From: Centroberyx gerrardi
Lineage: Eukaryota > Chordata > Actinopteri > Beryciformes > Berycidae
Assembly (NCBI RefSeq): GCF_048128805.1
Contig: NC_136012.1
Span: forward strand, 11,192,225 to 11,256,224
DNA length: 64,000 nt
Direction: 5' to 3'
In this document: in pieces, positions 33,870 through 45,038 of the stretch
Numbering within the stretch: position 1 is the stretch's first letter
How the letters are laid out: every line of letters begins with the position of its first letter
The notes under the pieces: model-generated
What the model was told of the DNA's origin: nothing
Seen by the model: only the letters and a program-made list of their open reading frames with translations
The model's database searches: none
Position numbers and translations under genes: made by a program

Positions 33870-34661
33870 TCAGTCTGTCCCTCTCAGGAACCAAACCCTG
33901 AGAGGCTGTCCCAGGCTGGGTATCGGCCTATCACTCCATTCACCTGAGACAATGCCCCCCAAAAAATGGGGAACTGTCTTGGGTGGAGCCACCAGCAGCT
34001 GTCTCATCTCCGCGTACCACGTTGCCGTTATGCGGTCCGGGGCCACCAGAATGAGCGACAGTCTCTCCACTCTCACTCTCGCCAGCAGGGGAGGAATGAG
34101 ATGGAGGGGAGGAAAAGCATACAGCAGCTTTCCTGGCCATGACGCATGTCCAAACGCGTCCACCCCCAATGGGGGAGCGTCTCGGGGAAACAGAGAGAAC
34201 CACAGGGGACAGTGGGCGTTCTGCCGGGTGGCGAACAGGTCCACTTCCGCCCTCCCGAATTGGGACCAAATCTGGTCCACTATGTCGGGATGTAATCTCC
34301 ATTCGTCCTCCAGGGGCCTGCCCCTCGACATGAGGTCGGCCCCTGTGTTCTCCAGGCCTGGAATATGCAGCGCCTTGAGAGAACAGAGGTGCTCTGTGGC
34401 CCAGCGCCACAGGTTCTCGGCAGCCTTCAACAATGGTGCGGATTGCACTCCGCCACCGTCGAACAGTTGTCGGTCCTCACTAGCACATCCTTCCCCTGTA
34501 ACAGAGGCAGGAAGTGCTGTAGGACCAGGATGACTGCAGTCAACTCTAGTAGGTTGAGGTGCTGGTTTGTCCCTGAAGGCCACACACCACCGACTGACTG
34601 CCCCAGGCAGGTTCCCCCCCAACCCATCAGGGAGGCGTCTGTGAACACCGAAGGAGGTCAC
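33870..34661 (-). pseudogene. DIRS RNase H region
   Basis: The frame contains LKALHIPGLENTGADLMSR, DIVDQIWSQFGRAEVDLFAT and CPLWFSLFPR, the classic RNase H tail of DIRS elements. Its N-terminal part (FTDASLMGWGGTCLG, LNLLELTAV, VRTDNCSTVAE) lies in another frame at 34427-34648, so there is a frameshift near 34430. The corresponding stretch is deleted in DIRS element 2. Confidence 0.75.
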
Positions 34662-35700
34662 TCTCCCCAGCGGTGTTCCCTCCGCCAGTATTTGGGGGGT
34701 CCCCTAATATGCCAGGTCCTCCCTGGCTGTTGGGGGGATGGTTACCATGTGACGTTTGTGACGTCGTGGATCCAAACGCAATCTGGCAAACCATCTCTGA
34801 AGGCGTCTCATACGGAGCAGCCCCAGTGGAACCACAGGGTGAGCCACCACCATGAGACCCAGGAGCCGCATGACGGTCAAAGCCGTCACTGTTCCGCCCT
34901 GTCTCGCCCGCCGAACCGCCTCCAACACGACCTTCTGTCTGGGATCTGACAGACACGGCGTAGTGTGGCGGTGAATGGCCCGACGGCATCTGAAGCCCCG
35001 CCTCCACACTTGCATAGCCGTTGTCTGATGCCGCCGCTATTTGCTCAGTGGCAAAAACGGCATTAGAATCAGCAGACAGCGTTCTCGCCATAGACTGTAA
35101 TACACAGTCCCCTTTGACGTCCGCTATTCGCTTCGAGGCGGAGTAGGCGGCAGTGAGGGAAAACGGTGTTGACAACGCTGTGTGAGAAAGACTGTCCTCA
35201 CACACGTCCGCTTGCCTCTGAGGGGAGGCAACGATGACGTCAGCAGAACGGTCCAATGAGCGGGGGAGCGGAGTATTTTGAAAACTCGTCCACTCTCGCT
35301 CCGTATACACTGGCTGGCGTCTAGGAGAAATCAAGCCCGCCGTTGGAGACGAGAGGCGGGGGGCCGACCTCTCGTTCGAGCCGGGCGGGCAACTGATTCC
35401 CCGTGCTTCACGAAGGATCTGCCATCTGGAGCTCATCCGCCGGCCGAAATAGTTGAGAGGCCGCTCTGCCGTCATCGAGTCCGCGTTCTTGTGGACGAGT
35501 GAGGCGGGCCGAAAAAACGGCGTGCCGGTCTGTTGTTTATCCACCGTTCTTTCATGGAAAAAAGGTGGAGAGTTCGGAGCGACTCCCGGCGATGCATCCC
35601 GTCGTCCTGAAGCACAATCAGGTGGGTCAACGTTGCTGATACCAGCCTCCAATGCACGCCGACTCACGAGACCGGAGAGCGGGGAGTGGTTACGCAACAT
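34627..35700 (-). pseudogene. DIRS central frame with RT thumb remnants
   Basis: A 357-residue frame, Ser/Arg/Pro-rich with no recognised domain, overlaps (34704-35015, other frame) a piece reading CLSDPRQKVVLEAVRRARQG and MRRLQRWFARLRLDPR, the part after the RT palm. The fingers and palm with the YxDD motif are deleted. Similar sequence at 44433-45688 in element 2. Confidence 0.55.
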
Positions 35701-36034
35701 ATCAGTCGCTCGCCACTCTGCTGTGTTTTCCGTGTGGAAGACAGGCAGAACGGTAAAAGCCTTCCGGCTTCCTTCCTTCCTGGGTTGGTGATACTGAGAC
35801 CATCAGCCGCCCCATTTCGGCCCAAAGACCGGGGGTTACCAAACCACCAAACCGATCGCTGCTCCACCGCGCTTCCCATGTGGGAAGAGAGCAGACAGCA
35901 AAATGATGACTGCGATCGCCGCTCTGGCCGGTTTCCCTTGTGGGAGGAGGACAGAGAGCAATCGGCAGTCAGGGTGATAGGAATAGGCTCTTTATGGAAG
36001 AAGTAATTGGTTTTATTTCAAACAAAGACATCAT

Positions 36035-36932
36035 TCACATAAGGCACAATGGGAACATATCCAGGAACATTGTGGGGGGATGCGCGGACAACGCCACTAA
36101 TACACAGCTGGGGCTGAACAGAAGCCTCGCAAGCCGGGTCGGTTCCCCCCTCCGGCAGTAAGTATTGCTTCTTGTTGGGCGGCTGGTTCCCAGCCTTCCA
36201 GGAACAAGCCAGCGGTCGACGGGAGCCCCGGGGTCCTCTCTGGGCCGGTGGCGGAGGAGGAGCGTCGGCATCGGAGCGAGCCGGTGGCGGGGCGGGCTGC
36301 GTCGCGGACGGCGGCAGGGGGGCAAAAGGAGGACGTAGCGGAAGAGGAAGCCACATTACGCCGTCCAACGCCTCTTGGACGCCGCCATACGCCGTTCCCT
36401 TGGGTCCTGGGAGGAAGTCTTCTGCTTGGCGGAAGAAGACGCCAACGGCAGATGACAGCGCAGCTGAGCTTTTTCCTCCTCTAAGCGTTGGAAATGCTGC
36501 ATAGCCAAGGTGACGGATGCGCCGAAGAGCCCATCAGGTGACAGCGGAGCACCCAGCAGGTCCTCCTTGTCCTTCTTCTTAAGGGCTGTCAGACCGAGCC
36601 ACACGGGCTGCGAGGTGGAAAAACTTGCCATAAAATTCCACCGTCTCCTTGTCTCTGGGTTGAGGAGGAGCATGTCTCCTGCTGCCAGACCAGCTGGTTG
36701 AGCCAGGAGAAAAATGAGCGGCCAGCGCGTCATTGAGCGGGGGAACACCAGAGCGGCAGATAGCGCCTTTCCCGTGGACATTGGAAAAATCAGAGAGGCC
36801 AGAGATAGAAGCCTTGCAGCGGAGCGGCTCCTTCCAGGATGCTTCCACAGCCGCCCAAACCTCGTCCAAGGCAGGAGCGACGAAGACCGGCTTGGTCTGC
36901 TCGCCATTTATTGTGTGAGCGCGAGGCCCCAT
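36035..36932 (-). pseudogene. DIRS gag-like frame, element 1
   Basis: Two overlapping minus-strand frames read EVWAAVEASWKEPLRCKASI, RSGVPPLNDALAAHFSPGST and WLGLTALKKKDKEDLLGAPL, then a Pro/Arg-rich basic tail. The same protein at 46326-47226 is about 70 residues longer in the middle (LDHVSRIAGQMNNL region missing here). Function as an RNA-binding Gag is by analogy with DIRS ORF1. Confidence 0.6.
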
Positions 36933-37909
36933 AGAGGGTGTATAGGCTCATCCTGATTGGCTGAGCACGTGCATGCAAATTTTCAGTGCGCTGAGGCGAC
37001 TAGATGAGTGGCTAAGCCAATAGAGCCCTGTTAGAGGGCGAAGCCTGTTGAAACTCTGGTGAAGTTTGTTAGTCCATAAAACAACCCTGTTCAAAGTTGA
37101 AAGTAAATTGATTAGCAACATTGATTAGCCTATACCTGTGAGTAGCATGAGCTAATGTAGAACGAACATTTAATCAGCAACACTGTAGTTTTTGATTTGT
37201 TTCTAAGTAATTATACATGTGTCAGCATATTACCTGATCATGATGAAAGCACACTCAGTTAAGAGCTAAAATATTAATACATGGTTGGTTACTGCTTTAT
37301 TACTATACTTAAGCATTAATTAGTGAAGATAAGGTAATATATACCTTCTATAATTTAAAGCTAAGATTTTACCTTTTTTTTTTTTTTTTAGACTATATTT
37401 CTCACAGAATTTGGAACAGTGCGCTTGGGTGGATTTGGAAAAGTTGGTGAAAAGTACTGTATCATTTAAAAACAAAATCTAACCTCATTGCATTCTTCAT
37501 TAATATATTTATCAGTTAGGATACAGTTGTTTATTGTAAATATATTTTTTGTTCACATAGTTCAACCTCTCTGTCAACCACTAATTCAAATCCTTTGGAA
37601 AGAGGAGCAATAAGTTATTTGGCACCAGAAGCCTTGCCAGATGAGATGTACACTGCTAAAAGGTAAAGAGCTTTGCACCACGACTTACCAGCCACCAGCC
37701 AAATGTTGGTAAACCTTGACTTTGGCTGTCAAATTTGTAACCTCTACCAGCTGCTCTGGCAAGTTAGCAGCCATACCAGACAAATATTCTGAAAATCATA
37801 TTTGTCTGGTAAAAAGTAAGTAAAAAGGTAAAAAGGTCAGTCAATTTTGTAAACAGCTACTTTGGCTGGTTGAGAAAATAGTTTAATTTCCTGTTTGACA
37901 CATTACAGC

Positions 37910-38055
37910 AGGGGTATTGAATGGTGTACCATGGAGGGCTGCAGGTTTTCATTCCAACCACAGACTGTACCAGGTGATTTCACTGATTAGTTCCTCCTCT
38001 CTGGTTGAAGCTGTGCTAATCAGTGAAATTACATAAACTCAGAACTCAAATAAAT
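37910..38055. mobile_element. Truncated MITE in intron 6 of copy 2
   Basis: GGTTTTCATTCCAACCA, GATTTCACTGATTAGTTCCT and GTGCTAATCAGTGAAAT match the left two thirds of the complete element at 57331-57530 in intron 6 of copy 3. Both sit at the same place in the intron, so the insertion predates the copy 2/3 split; copy 1 lacks it. Confidence 0.65.
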
Positions 38056-38635
38056 TTTTCACATGTGGTCCTAATCCTCTTCTGTACACTTGGGACTTGT
38101 GTCATTTATGGAATTTGTTATTTCAGTTATTGTCCATTCAAAGGCACCTAAATCTACCAGCAAGCAAGCTTGATGTTCCAAACTTCAATATGACCATATT
38201 TCCATGACATTTTCCATAACTGTCCCAGGCCTGGGAAATGCATCTGTCACATTCCATGACTTTTCCAAGGTTTCTAAGACAGTGGGGACCTTGACACTAC
38301 CAAGATGGACATATTTCAGTCTGCCAACCCATGTAAACAGATTATAGAGACTCGAATGCAAATATATATACAGAATTTAGTATGGTATCTAGGCTCTGAT
38401 CCTGTCACTCCCTGCAAGCGTACACCTAGCTAGCCTAAGAGAGCAGGGAGTGACAATAGGGAACTCCCCCCCCCCGGGGGAGACCTAGAATCAGAGCCTA
38501 CAGGTGGATGCTGGGGTGGAGGTGGGGATGATGAAATTATGTATGGTTAGCAGCAGCAATAACTGAGCAGCAGTAACCAGCAGTCTGAGCAGTGTAGCAG
38601 CAGCTTGCCAATGCAAAAGTACGGAGAAAAATAAT

Positions 38636-39222
38636 TTATGTTGTGGCCACGATTTACTGTAACGTGCGCACTATATGCAATTTCAGCTTGTTTTCTTTTT
38701 TTGTGCGCACGAGATACAATTCGTTCCCTCGATCTGGTTAAAATGAGCCCTCGTTTTGGTTTATTCGTGCGCACGAGATACAATTTGTTCCCTCGATTTC
38801 CTCTTTACGTGCGCACGAATTGCCAAAACGTGCCCTCGAAATAGTGATATCGTGCTGTCGATATAAAATACATGCGCTCTTCATGAGCTTATAAAGAGTC
38901 AGTGCACATATTGGTGATTATGTTTAAATGTGGCGCTGCCCTGGGTGTGTTGCAGCCACCTGATTGTGTTTACATGGCCTGAAGGTTAAGTGGCTAAATA
39001 TGTTGCAATATTTAGGGGATATGCCTATTCAGTGTAAACAGACAATGGATATTAACATACCAAATCCTTACTAGGCATATCTGCAATACCTAAAAGGTGT
39101 CTTTTAAGTTGCATTTCCTAAAATACACAGTTAAACGAAATCGAGGGAACGAATTGTATCTCGTGCACACAAATGAACTAAAACGTGCGCACGTTACAGT
39201 AAATCGTGGACTCAATATAACC
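38636..39222. mobile_element. MITE with inverted ends and subterminal repeats, intron 6 of copy 2
   Basis: The left CACGATTTACTGTAACGTGCGCAC (about 38648) and right GTGCGCACGTTACAGTAAATCGTG (about 39184-39207) are inverted copies. Inside, GTGCGCACGAGATACAATT(C/T)GTTCCCTCGAT occurs twice at the left (about 38703 and 38768) and once inverted at the right (about 39139-39169). No transposase frame. Absent from copies 1 and 3. Confidence 0.75.
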
Positions 39223-40896
39223 TTTTTTCTCTCCCAATGGCTCCGTACAAAAGAGAGTGAGCAGGTACAGGAAGCTTAAATAGACCGTGTTATTGAGAGG
39301 GGGGCGCTTGATAAGAGTTATATGAGTAGTGTGTGTATCACATGACTGCAGCGCGACTCGAGTTGTCTGCCTAAACTAGCTTTGCAGGCTTCGCTTCATT
39401 TTTGAAGGTTCCAACAAAAAAAAGGGGAACCATTAAAATATTTAATTTTGAGCGTACTACTATGATATATGTTCAGAAATTATGACTTCCTCTTCAAAAT
39501 GCAATTTTTTTTGTCATTTTACAAAAAAATATTATAGTTCTTAAAGTTTATTATTCAAAATCTTAAAAATATTAAGGAAAACATCTGTAAAGGTGTCATT
39601 TTGACAGCCAATGACTTAAGTTGTTTGCTACTTCAAATGCTCCTTAATATGTTTTCATTTTGCAATATCAGTAATTTTCTAAGAGCAGATATCTCCTTTT
39701 TTGAGTGATTGCTATCTAATTTTGGAATTAAAGTCTTCATATTTTTCAGCTTGATGGAACAATAACACTAGTTTTGATTTTATTGACATTAATCAACATG
39801 AAGTCTCTTCAAAAGACAGGAATTATAAATAAGAAGATTTTAATGTTGCCTAATGCCCCATTTCCATTTCACTGCTGGTCAACTGGTCAACTTTTGAACA
39901 GAAGATTCATACAGTCCTTTTTAGATAGAGCAAGTTTTATACCCCTGGGGTTTATGCAAACCATGATACATTTTAAAAATGCATTGCTGTTCATCTGAAA
40001 CTACGGCTTTCAAAATTACTGATAAATTGACTTTTTGGTGCTGTACATCTGATTTTTTGAAGATAAGTTTTTAACCTGACAACAGCAATTTAACAGTCCT
40101 GATGACAAAAAAATAATGACACATGCTTTGTTTGCAGTGACATTTGGTCAGTGGGATGCGTACTCCACGAGCTGTGTACTATAAAGCTAGCGGTAAGTAT
40201 TACCCAAAGTTTTCAGTGTCTTGGGTTTGGACCTCATTTTTCTGTGTCTTGGTCTTAGGCATCAGTCTCAAACTTCATAAGCAATGTTTCTTTCATTTAC
40301 ATTCTATAAAGAAACTCCTTTCCTGACAATTTCTGCTTGAATCTTTGTCTCTTTCAAATGGCTGAACAGAAAGGCAAAGTTGGATTAGGAACATTGCTTG
40401 AAAATCAGTTTGGTGGTCTGTTTTGACCAACCTTGGTCTTGATCTTGTCTTAGTCTCGACTGGGATGATCTTCACTCCAACTTTGATATAACCTAATTTT
40501 TTCTGTCATCGGTCTTTTATAACTTTCTGTGTTTCCTAACATTAATCAAACAGGGTGGTCCTTACCCGTCTCTCCCAGAGTGCTACTCACCTGAGCTCTG
40601 CGAACTCCTGAGTGACATATTCAGGAAAGATGATGACTTACGACCATCAGCCAGCGAGATTCTGGGAAGACCCTTTATTATTAGTTTTCTCTCAAAAAAG
40701 GTTTGACTTAATTACCCTATAAAAACATCCCACATCTCACACTCATCCTGCCAACTTTCCTGTATTAGTATCACAGCTGTAGCCTTTTTTTGGCTACTCT
40801 CGATCAACTGACAGTGAAATATGAGACTTTTTGAATATCTACCTATTCCTATTTCTATCTGTTTGTCCACTGACACGTTCTATGTTTCTTGGATAG

Positions 40897-41798
40897 AGCA
40901 AAGCAACTGTGGAGGAACTTCAGACCAACTTGGACAAGCTGAGAGATGTGGCAGACGGTTTGGAGCGTGTGCACCAGGGCACCACCATTGGCAGTCTGAC
41001 GGGGGGAGTGATCGGTCTAATGGGGGGATTACGTCCATAGTGGGCCTTATTCTGGCCCCCTTCACTGTCGGGGCCTCCCTTATTGTCACTGGGGTTGGTA
41101 TAGGGGTGGCTGTAGCTGGTGGGGCCACTGCTGGTGTCTCAAACATCACTAATATGGTCAACCAATCCTCTGATCGTAAAGCTATCCGAAGCATCATTAA
41201 AGAGTTTGATGGAAAAAAAAGCGCTGTGGTTGTGTGGCTTCAGGAGATCACAGAGGGCTTAGAGATACTCAGGAAAATATGTGACTCTGCTGACTTTGAG
41301 GACAGCAGTTTCAGTAAAGAAAACCTGGTAAGGCTTGGCATCAGGGCAGGAAGAGGAGTGGGCGGCATTTCTGAACTGATCCGACTAGTTCAAGTGATGA
41401 ACATTGGCAGGGTGGCAGCACAGACAGCCAGGGCAGTTCGTGTGGCAGAGGTAGCAACAGGTGTGCTTTCTGGTTTATTTATTGTAGTAGATATCTTCTT
41501 CATTGCCATGGATGCTAAGGAGATCTATCACATTAGACAGGCAAAGGCAGCAGTGGGAAAAGACAAAACCTGTTCTAAGGTAGTAGCTGCGGCTTACACC
41601 GCAGCATTAGTGCCCATCTCTGACAGCTCTGCACCAGTGCCCTCCACTTTGGAGGCCACATCTAACCCACAGGCTGATCCAGTCAGATTTGAGATCATGA
41701 AATTTGTCCGATCAATCAGGGAAACGGCAGAGGAGTTGCAGCAAGTCTTGGATGAGCTGAAAGATGCCATTTCAATTATCCCTTCATTAAAGAACTAG
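40897..41798 (+). pseudogene. ApoL exon of copy 2, frameshifted
   Basis: Nucleotide similarity to exons 9 of copies 1 and 3 is high throughout. Up to about 41028 the correct frame reads SKATVEELQTNLDKLRDVAD and on. After the shortened G run (41021-41028) the ApoL sequence (GITSIVGLILAPFTVG and on) continues in a different frame to the TAG at 41796. The long open frame that begins at 40821 starts inside the intron and reads the first part of the exon out of frame, so it is not a real alternative start. TAG is the same stop position as in copy 3. Confidence 0.85.
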
Positions 41799-43260
41799 AG
41801 AGATGGTTCTGTAACCCGAAGGTTACAGATCCAACAACAGTCAGTGTGTGCTTCCTTGTTGAAGTGTCCTTGAGCAAGCTACTCCTAGGGACTGCTTCTG
41901 GCTTCAGATGATCAGATGGATATGCAAAGAAACAAATTCATTTTAATGTGTGACTGATTGCTCTGAAAACCCAAATAATACAAAGTTCACAAGATTTTTT
42001 TGTCTTTATAATTATGTATTTGCATTGATATTTCTCTTTTTTTGTATTAAATATGCAAGACCACTCCATATCAAAGTATACAGTTTTATTAGTGAAATCA
42101 ATGTAAAAAAAAATGGATATAAATTAATGTAATATAAATTATTACTTACCAATAAATACATGAATAATTCAATTCAATTCAATTCAGAATTCAATTTGAA
42201 GTTTAACTGTGTTAACCACGGAGAGTCACTCTTCACAAATCTTAATTAAATGATAATTCTAGTCGTGTATAGATTATATCAACAGGCAATCAATTAAAAT
42301 ATATTTTCTTTTTTTGGCTACCTACAGTATTGATTGTGACTGTTCTAGTAAATGTAAAAGCAACTAGATGTCTCTGTTTCAGCTCTTTGCCACTGAAAAC
42401 ATTTATAAAACTGTGCGTAGATTCCACAATAAAAAGTTATGTGGTGGAAGTTTTCTGTAATAAAAGAGACTTGAGAAACAAGAGAGTGTCCTTTCTGGGT
42501 TTATTCGTTACACCTGCAGGTGGGCACAAACAACCTTCAACATAGTTTCAGGCTGAGTGAGCAACTCCCTCTTCTCCCAGTTCCCTCTTATACATTTTGC
42601 TGTTCCTTAACACCCTCCACGCCTATTGCACTTACAGAAGTACAAAACAACTCTATTCATATGATGAGGTTAAAGCATGGTCAAACATGTAATAAAATCT
42701 AAAAATGTAATAAAGTCTCTGTCGCACATCACATGTAGGAACATCCGATCAGGACAGGAACAAGGTTTTACTTGTCACATATAGGGACATTTTGGCAATT
42801 ACTGTACATCAATATGGTCACGCCAATAAAGCCTCTTTGATTCGAATAAAGCTTCTTTGAATTGACATCTGGTCAGGACAGGGTCAGGAAAGGGACAAGG
42901 TTTCCTGCTGTATTTTTCCATTACAATTAGGCTCCTGCTGTATTTTTCCATTACAAGTTACATTATGTACAAAGGACTAAAAGTGTGGATGCCAAAAAAT
43001 AATATTTATAAAATTGTATGTACGCTATCCACCATACAATTTTCCCCCTATAAATCTCAAACAACTTGTATTTTTGCATTTCCATTTTATCAAAGAGGCT
43101 TGGTTATTATCACATTGTCTCTCCTTAATTGTTTTCCATCAGCTTCTTTTGCACTGCAGTAAATCAGTAATTTAGTAGACAGCATCCCTCCCTGATCCAT
43201 TTGTAGATCCTTCATTTGAATAGTTTTATCTTCTTTATATGCACGAAAGGTCATCCTGGG
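41799..43260 (+). other. 3' flank of copy 2
   Basis: Contains the shared SINE relic (41800-41890), a short (AATTC)n array (about 42169-42187), and blocks common to the flanks of copies 1 and 3 (about 42330-42430, 43070-43255). No gene recognised. Confidence 0.55.
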
Positions 43261-43264
43261 TAAC

Positions 43265-43525
43265 ACTTTACAATAAGGGTACATTAATTAAGTAATGTAC
43301 CCTTTAATAATTAGTAAATTAGTAAATTAATGTGTAATTTACTAATGGTGTTCATGTTAACTAAGGTATTAATTTATACATTATTTGATAGTTTATAAAG
43401 ATGACTATTAAATAATGTATAAATTAATACCTTAGTTAACATGGACACCATTAGTAAATGATTACCAGACACATAAGTTAACTGTTAATTAAGGGTTAGT
43501 TAATGCTTATTAAGCATTGCTTATT
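43265..43525. mobile_element. Palindromic MITE at the unit 2/3 junction
   Basis: About 49 bp at 43338-43387 (TTTACTAATGGTGTTCATGT...) is repeated inverted at about 43409-43458 (...ACATGGACACCATTAGTAAA) around a short centre. The outer part begins AACACTTTACAATAAGG, a frequent fish MITE end. The right end is lost where DIRS element 2 begins. Confidence 0.7.
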
Positions 43526-43529
43526 AAGC

Positions 43530-44479
43530 ATACCTGTTGACGCAGCCACACTCCGTGTTGAGTGCGCGCGGATGACTGCAGGAGGGTCCCTACCCGCCAG
43601 CACATAAGCCTGTGATATTCCCTCACAGAGCCAGTGGGCGAGTCTCTGCTTTGACAGGGGCTTGCCAGCCACACTGTCTGCATAGCACACAAAAAGCTGC
43701 TGTGTGCGCCTCACCGTGGCTGTGTGTTCCACATAACATGCCAACGCACACACGGGGCATAAACGGTGCAGCTTCTCCTCTCTATCCTCACCATGAGGAG
43801 GAGGATAGAAAGCCTCCAGCTGAATCGTCCTAGACCGAAAAGAACTATTGATGTTCTTGGGTGCAAAAGACGGATTCTGTTTGAGTGTGGTGCCACTCAG
43901 GTCCCCACGTATCAGCAAACAGCTGGGATGGACCGAAAGAGCGCACAAGTCACTAACTCTCTTAGCTGAGGTCAAAGCAAGCAGCAGAGCCATCTTGACC
44001 GACAACAGCTTAAGAGAAGTCTGCCTAATCGGTTCAAAAGGCTCCTTAGACAGAGCCTCCAAGACCAAAGGCAGTTCCCACTGGAGGGCAGTGGAACGCA
44101 CTGGGCGTTTTCTCCTAGCCCCCTGCAAAAAATGCTTCATGAGGGGGTGGCCGAAAACCGACCTCTCTCCAAACCCCTCATGGCAGGAAGAGATTGCTGA
44201 TGCATACACTTTAATAGTGGAGTGCGCCAGCTCCCTTTCCAGCAGGCACTGGAGGAAAGAGAGAACAGATCCAATTGAACATTGGCCCTGGATGGTCTGC
44301 ACCACATCCGCAGCCAGTCCAGCGTGCATCAGTCTGTCCCTCTCAGGAACCAAACCCTGAGAGGCTGTCCCAGGCTGGGCATCGCGCCTATCGCTCCATT
44401 CGAGACAATGCCCCGCAAAACTGGGGAACTGTTCAGGGCGGAGCCACCAGGTCACTCTCTCCAGCGGTGTTCCCTCCAC
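43530..44479 (-). pseudogene. DIRS tyrosine recombinase, nearly complete
   Basis: The minus-strand frame of about 327 residues has the core-binding part (LAHSTIKVYASAISSCHEGF) and the catalytic half. Arg is in ALTSAKRVSDLCAL, and the His-x-x-Arg box is HSTRSVAAS close to the end. The frame runs out at the element border soon after HSTR, before the expected nucleophilic Tyr is seen. Tyrosine recombinases integrate DIRS circles without target duplication. Confidence 0.8.
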
Positions 44480-45038
44480 CAGTATTTGGGGGGGTCCCCC
44501 AATATGCCAGGTCCTTCCTGGCTGTTGGGGGGATGGTTACCATGCGACGTTTGTGACATCGTGGATCCAAACGGCCAAACCATCTCTGAAGGCGTCTCAT
44601 ATGGAGCAGCCCCAGTAGAACCACAGGGTGAGCCGCCGCCATGAGACCCAGGAGCCGCATGACGGTCAAAGCCGTCACTGTTCTACCCTGTCTCGCCCGC
44701 CGAACTGCCTCCAACAAGGCCGTCTGTCTGGGATCTGACAGACACGCCCGTAGTGTGGCGGAGTCCAGCTGCACTCCCAAATATACCTGTTGGCTTGGTA
44801 TGGGTGCGCTCTTTTTCCAATTGATGGCAAAACCTAACCTGGTTAAGTGCTGCACCAATTGCACTGTGGAAAATAGCCCATTCTTTCGAGCGGGCCATGA
44901 CGAGCGGGTCGTAACGTCCTGTCCATCCATTCTGTCAACACACTGGGTTCGCCATTCCTGATAAAAATCTGTCAGGGGGTGAGCAGACAGCTGTGGAGCG
45001 GAGGAGAGAAATTCTCTGTATGCAGCCTCGGCCCTCAC
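44433..45038 (-). pseudogene. DIRS reverse transcriptase thumb fragment
   Basis: Contains LVQHLTRLGFAINWKKS, VYLGVQLDSATLRACLSDPR and MRRLQRWFGRLDPR. The upstream palm is reduced: the minus strand still reads YDPLVMARSKEWAIF where a YxDD-PLVMA context is expected, so the catalytic aspartates are lost or disturbed. It fuses into deletion junction sequence at its end. Confidence 0.65.

Larger units (their letters stand above)
33470..37055 (-). mobile_element. DIRS-type retroelement 1, inserted across copy 2 exon 4
   Basis: The left junction is inside intron 3, sixteen bases past the donor: copy 3 continues CATAAAATACATTTC, copy 2 reads CATAAAAT|CTTGACC. The right end carries the family end sequence (GCCAATAGAGCCCTGTTAGAGG, about 37016-37037). 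On the minus strand the order is terminal repeat, gag-like frame, reverse-transcriptase thumb, RNase H and tyrosine recombinase, the order of DIRS elements. The recombinase is cut at 33470, so its C-terminal half and the second terminal repeat are missing. Composition is GC-rich, unlike the host introns. Frames are broken by indels and it is dead. Confidence 0.85.
29512..41798 (+). pseudogene. Decayed NEK-like pseudokinase-ApoL gene, copy 2
   Basis: Recognisable exons: 1 at 29512-29634, 2 at 30805-30901, 3 at 33350-33453, 5 at 37392-37453, 6 at 37561-37662, 7 at 40138-40192, 8 at 40554-40700, 9 at 40897-41798. Three lesions are visible. Exon 4, with the catalytic loop, is missing; a DIRS element occupies the place where it should be. 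Exon 8 begins about 13 codons late because a deletion removed the original acceptor and the FSxxxxKLIPKIL segment, leaving CAAACAG|GG as the only acceptor. Exon 9 has one G too few after ATG at 41020, shifting frame and giving TAG at 41038-41040. Exon 3 to 5 joining would stay in frame, so a shortened kinase part could be made, but the ApoL domain cannot. The beta-3 lysine is Arg and DFG is GFG. A sequencing or assembly error in the G run is possible; the exon 4 loss is not explained that way. Confidence 0.85.

Noticed and set aside
33952..36504. Several plus-strand frames of 60-194 codons over DIRS element 1, with equivalents at 44275-47409
   Set aside because: They oppose the gag, RNase H and recombinase genes of a GC-rich element and carry no recognisable domain.
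40821..41798. Long open frame suggesting an alternative start for the copy 2 ApoL protein
   Set aside because: It begins in intron sequence and reads the first 130 bases of exon 9 in the wrong frame. It is open only because the one-base deletion moves the downstream frame into it.
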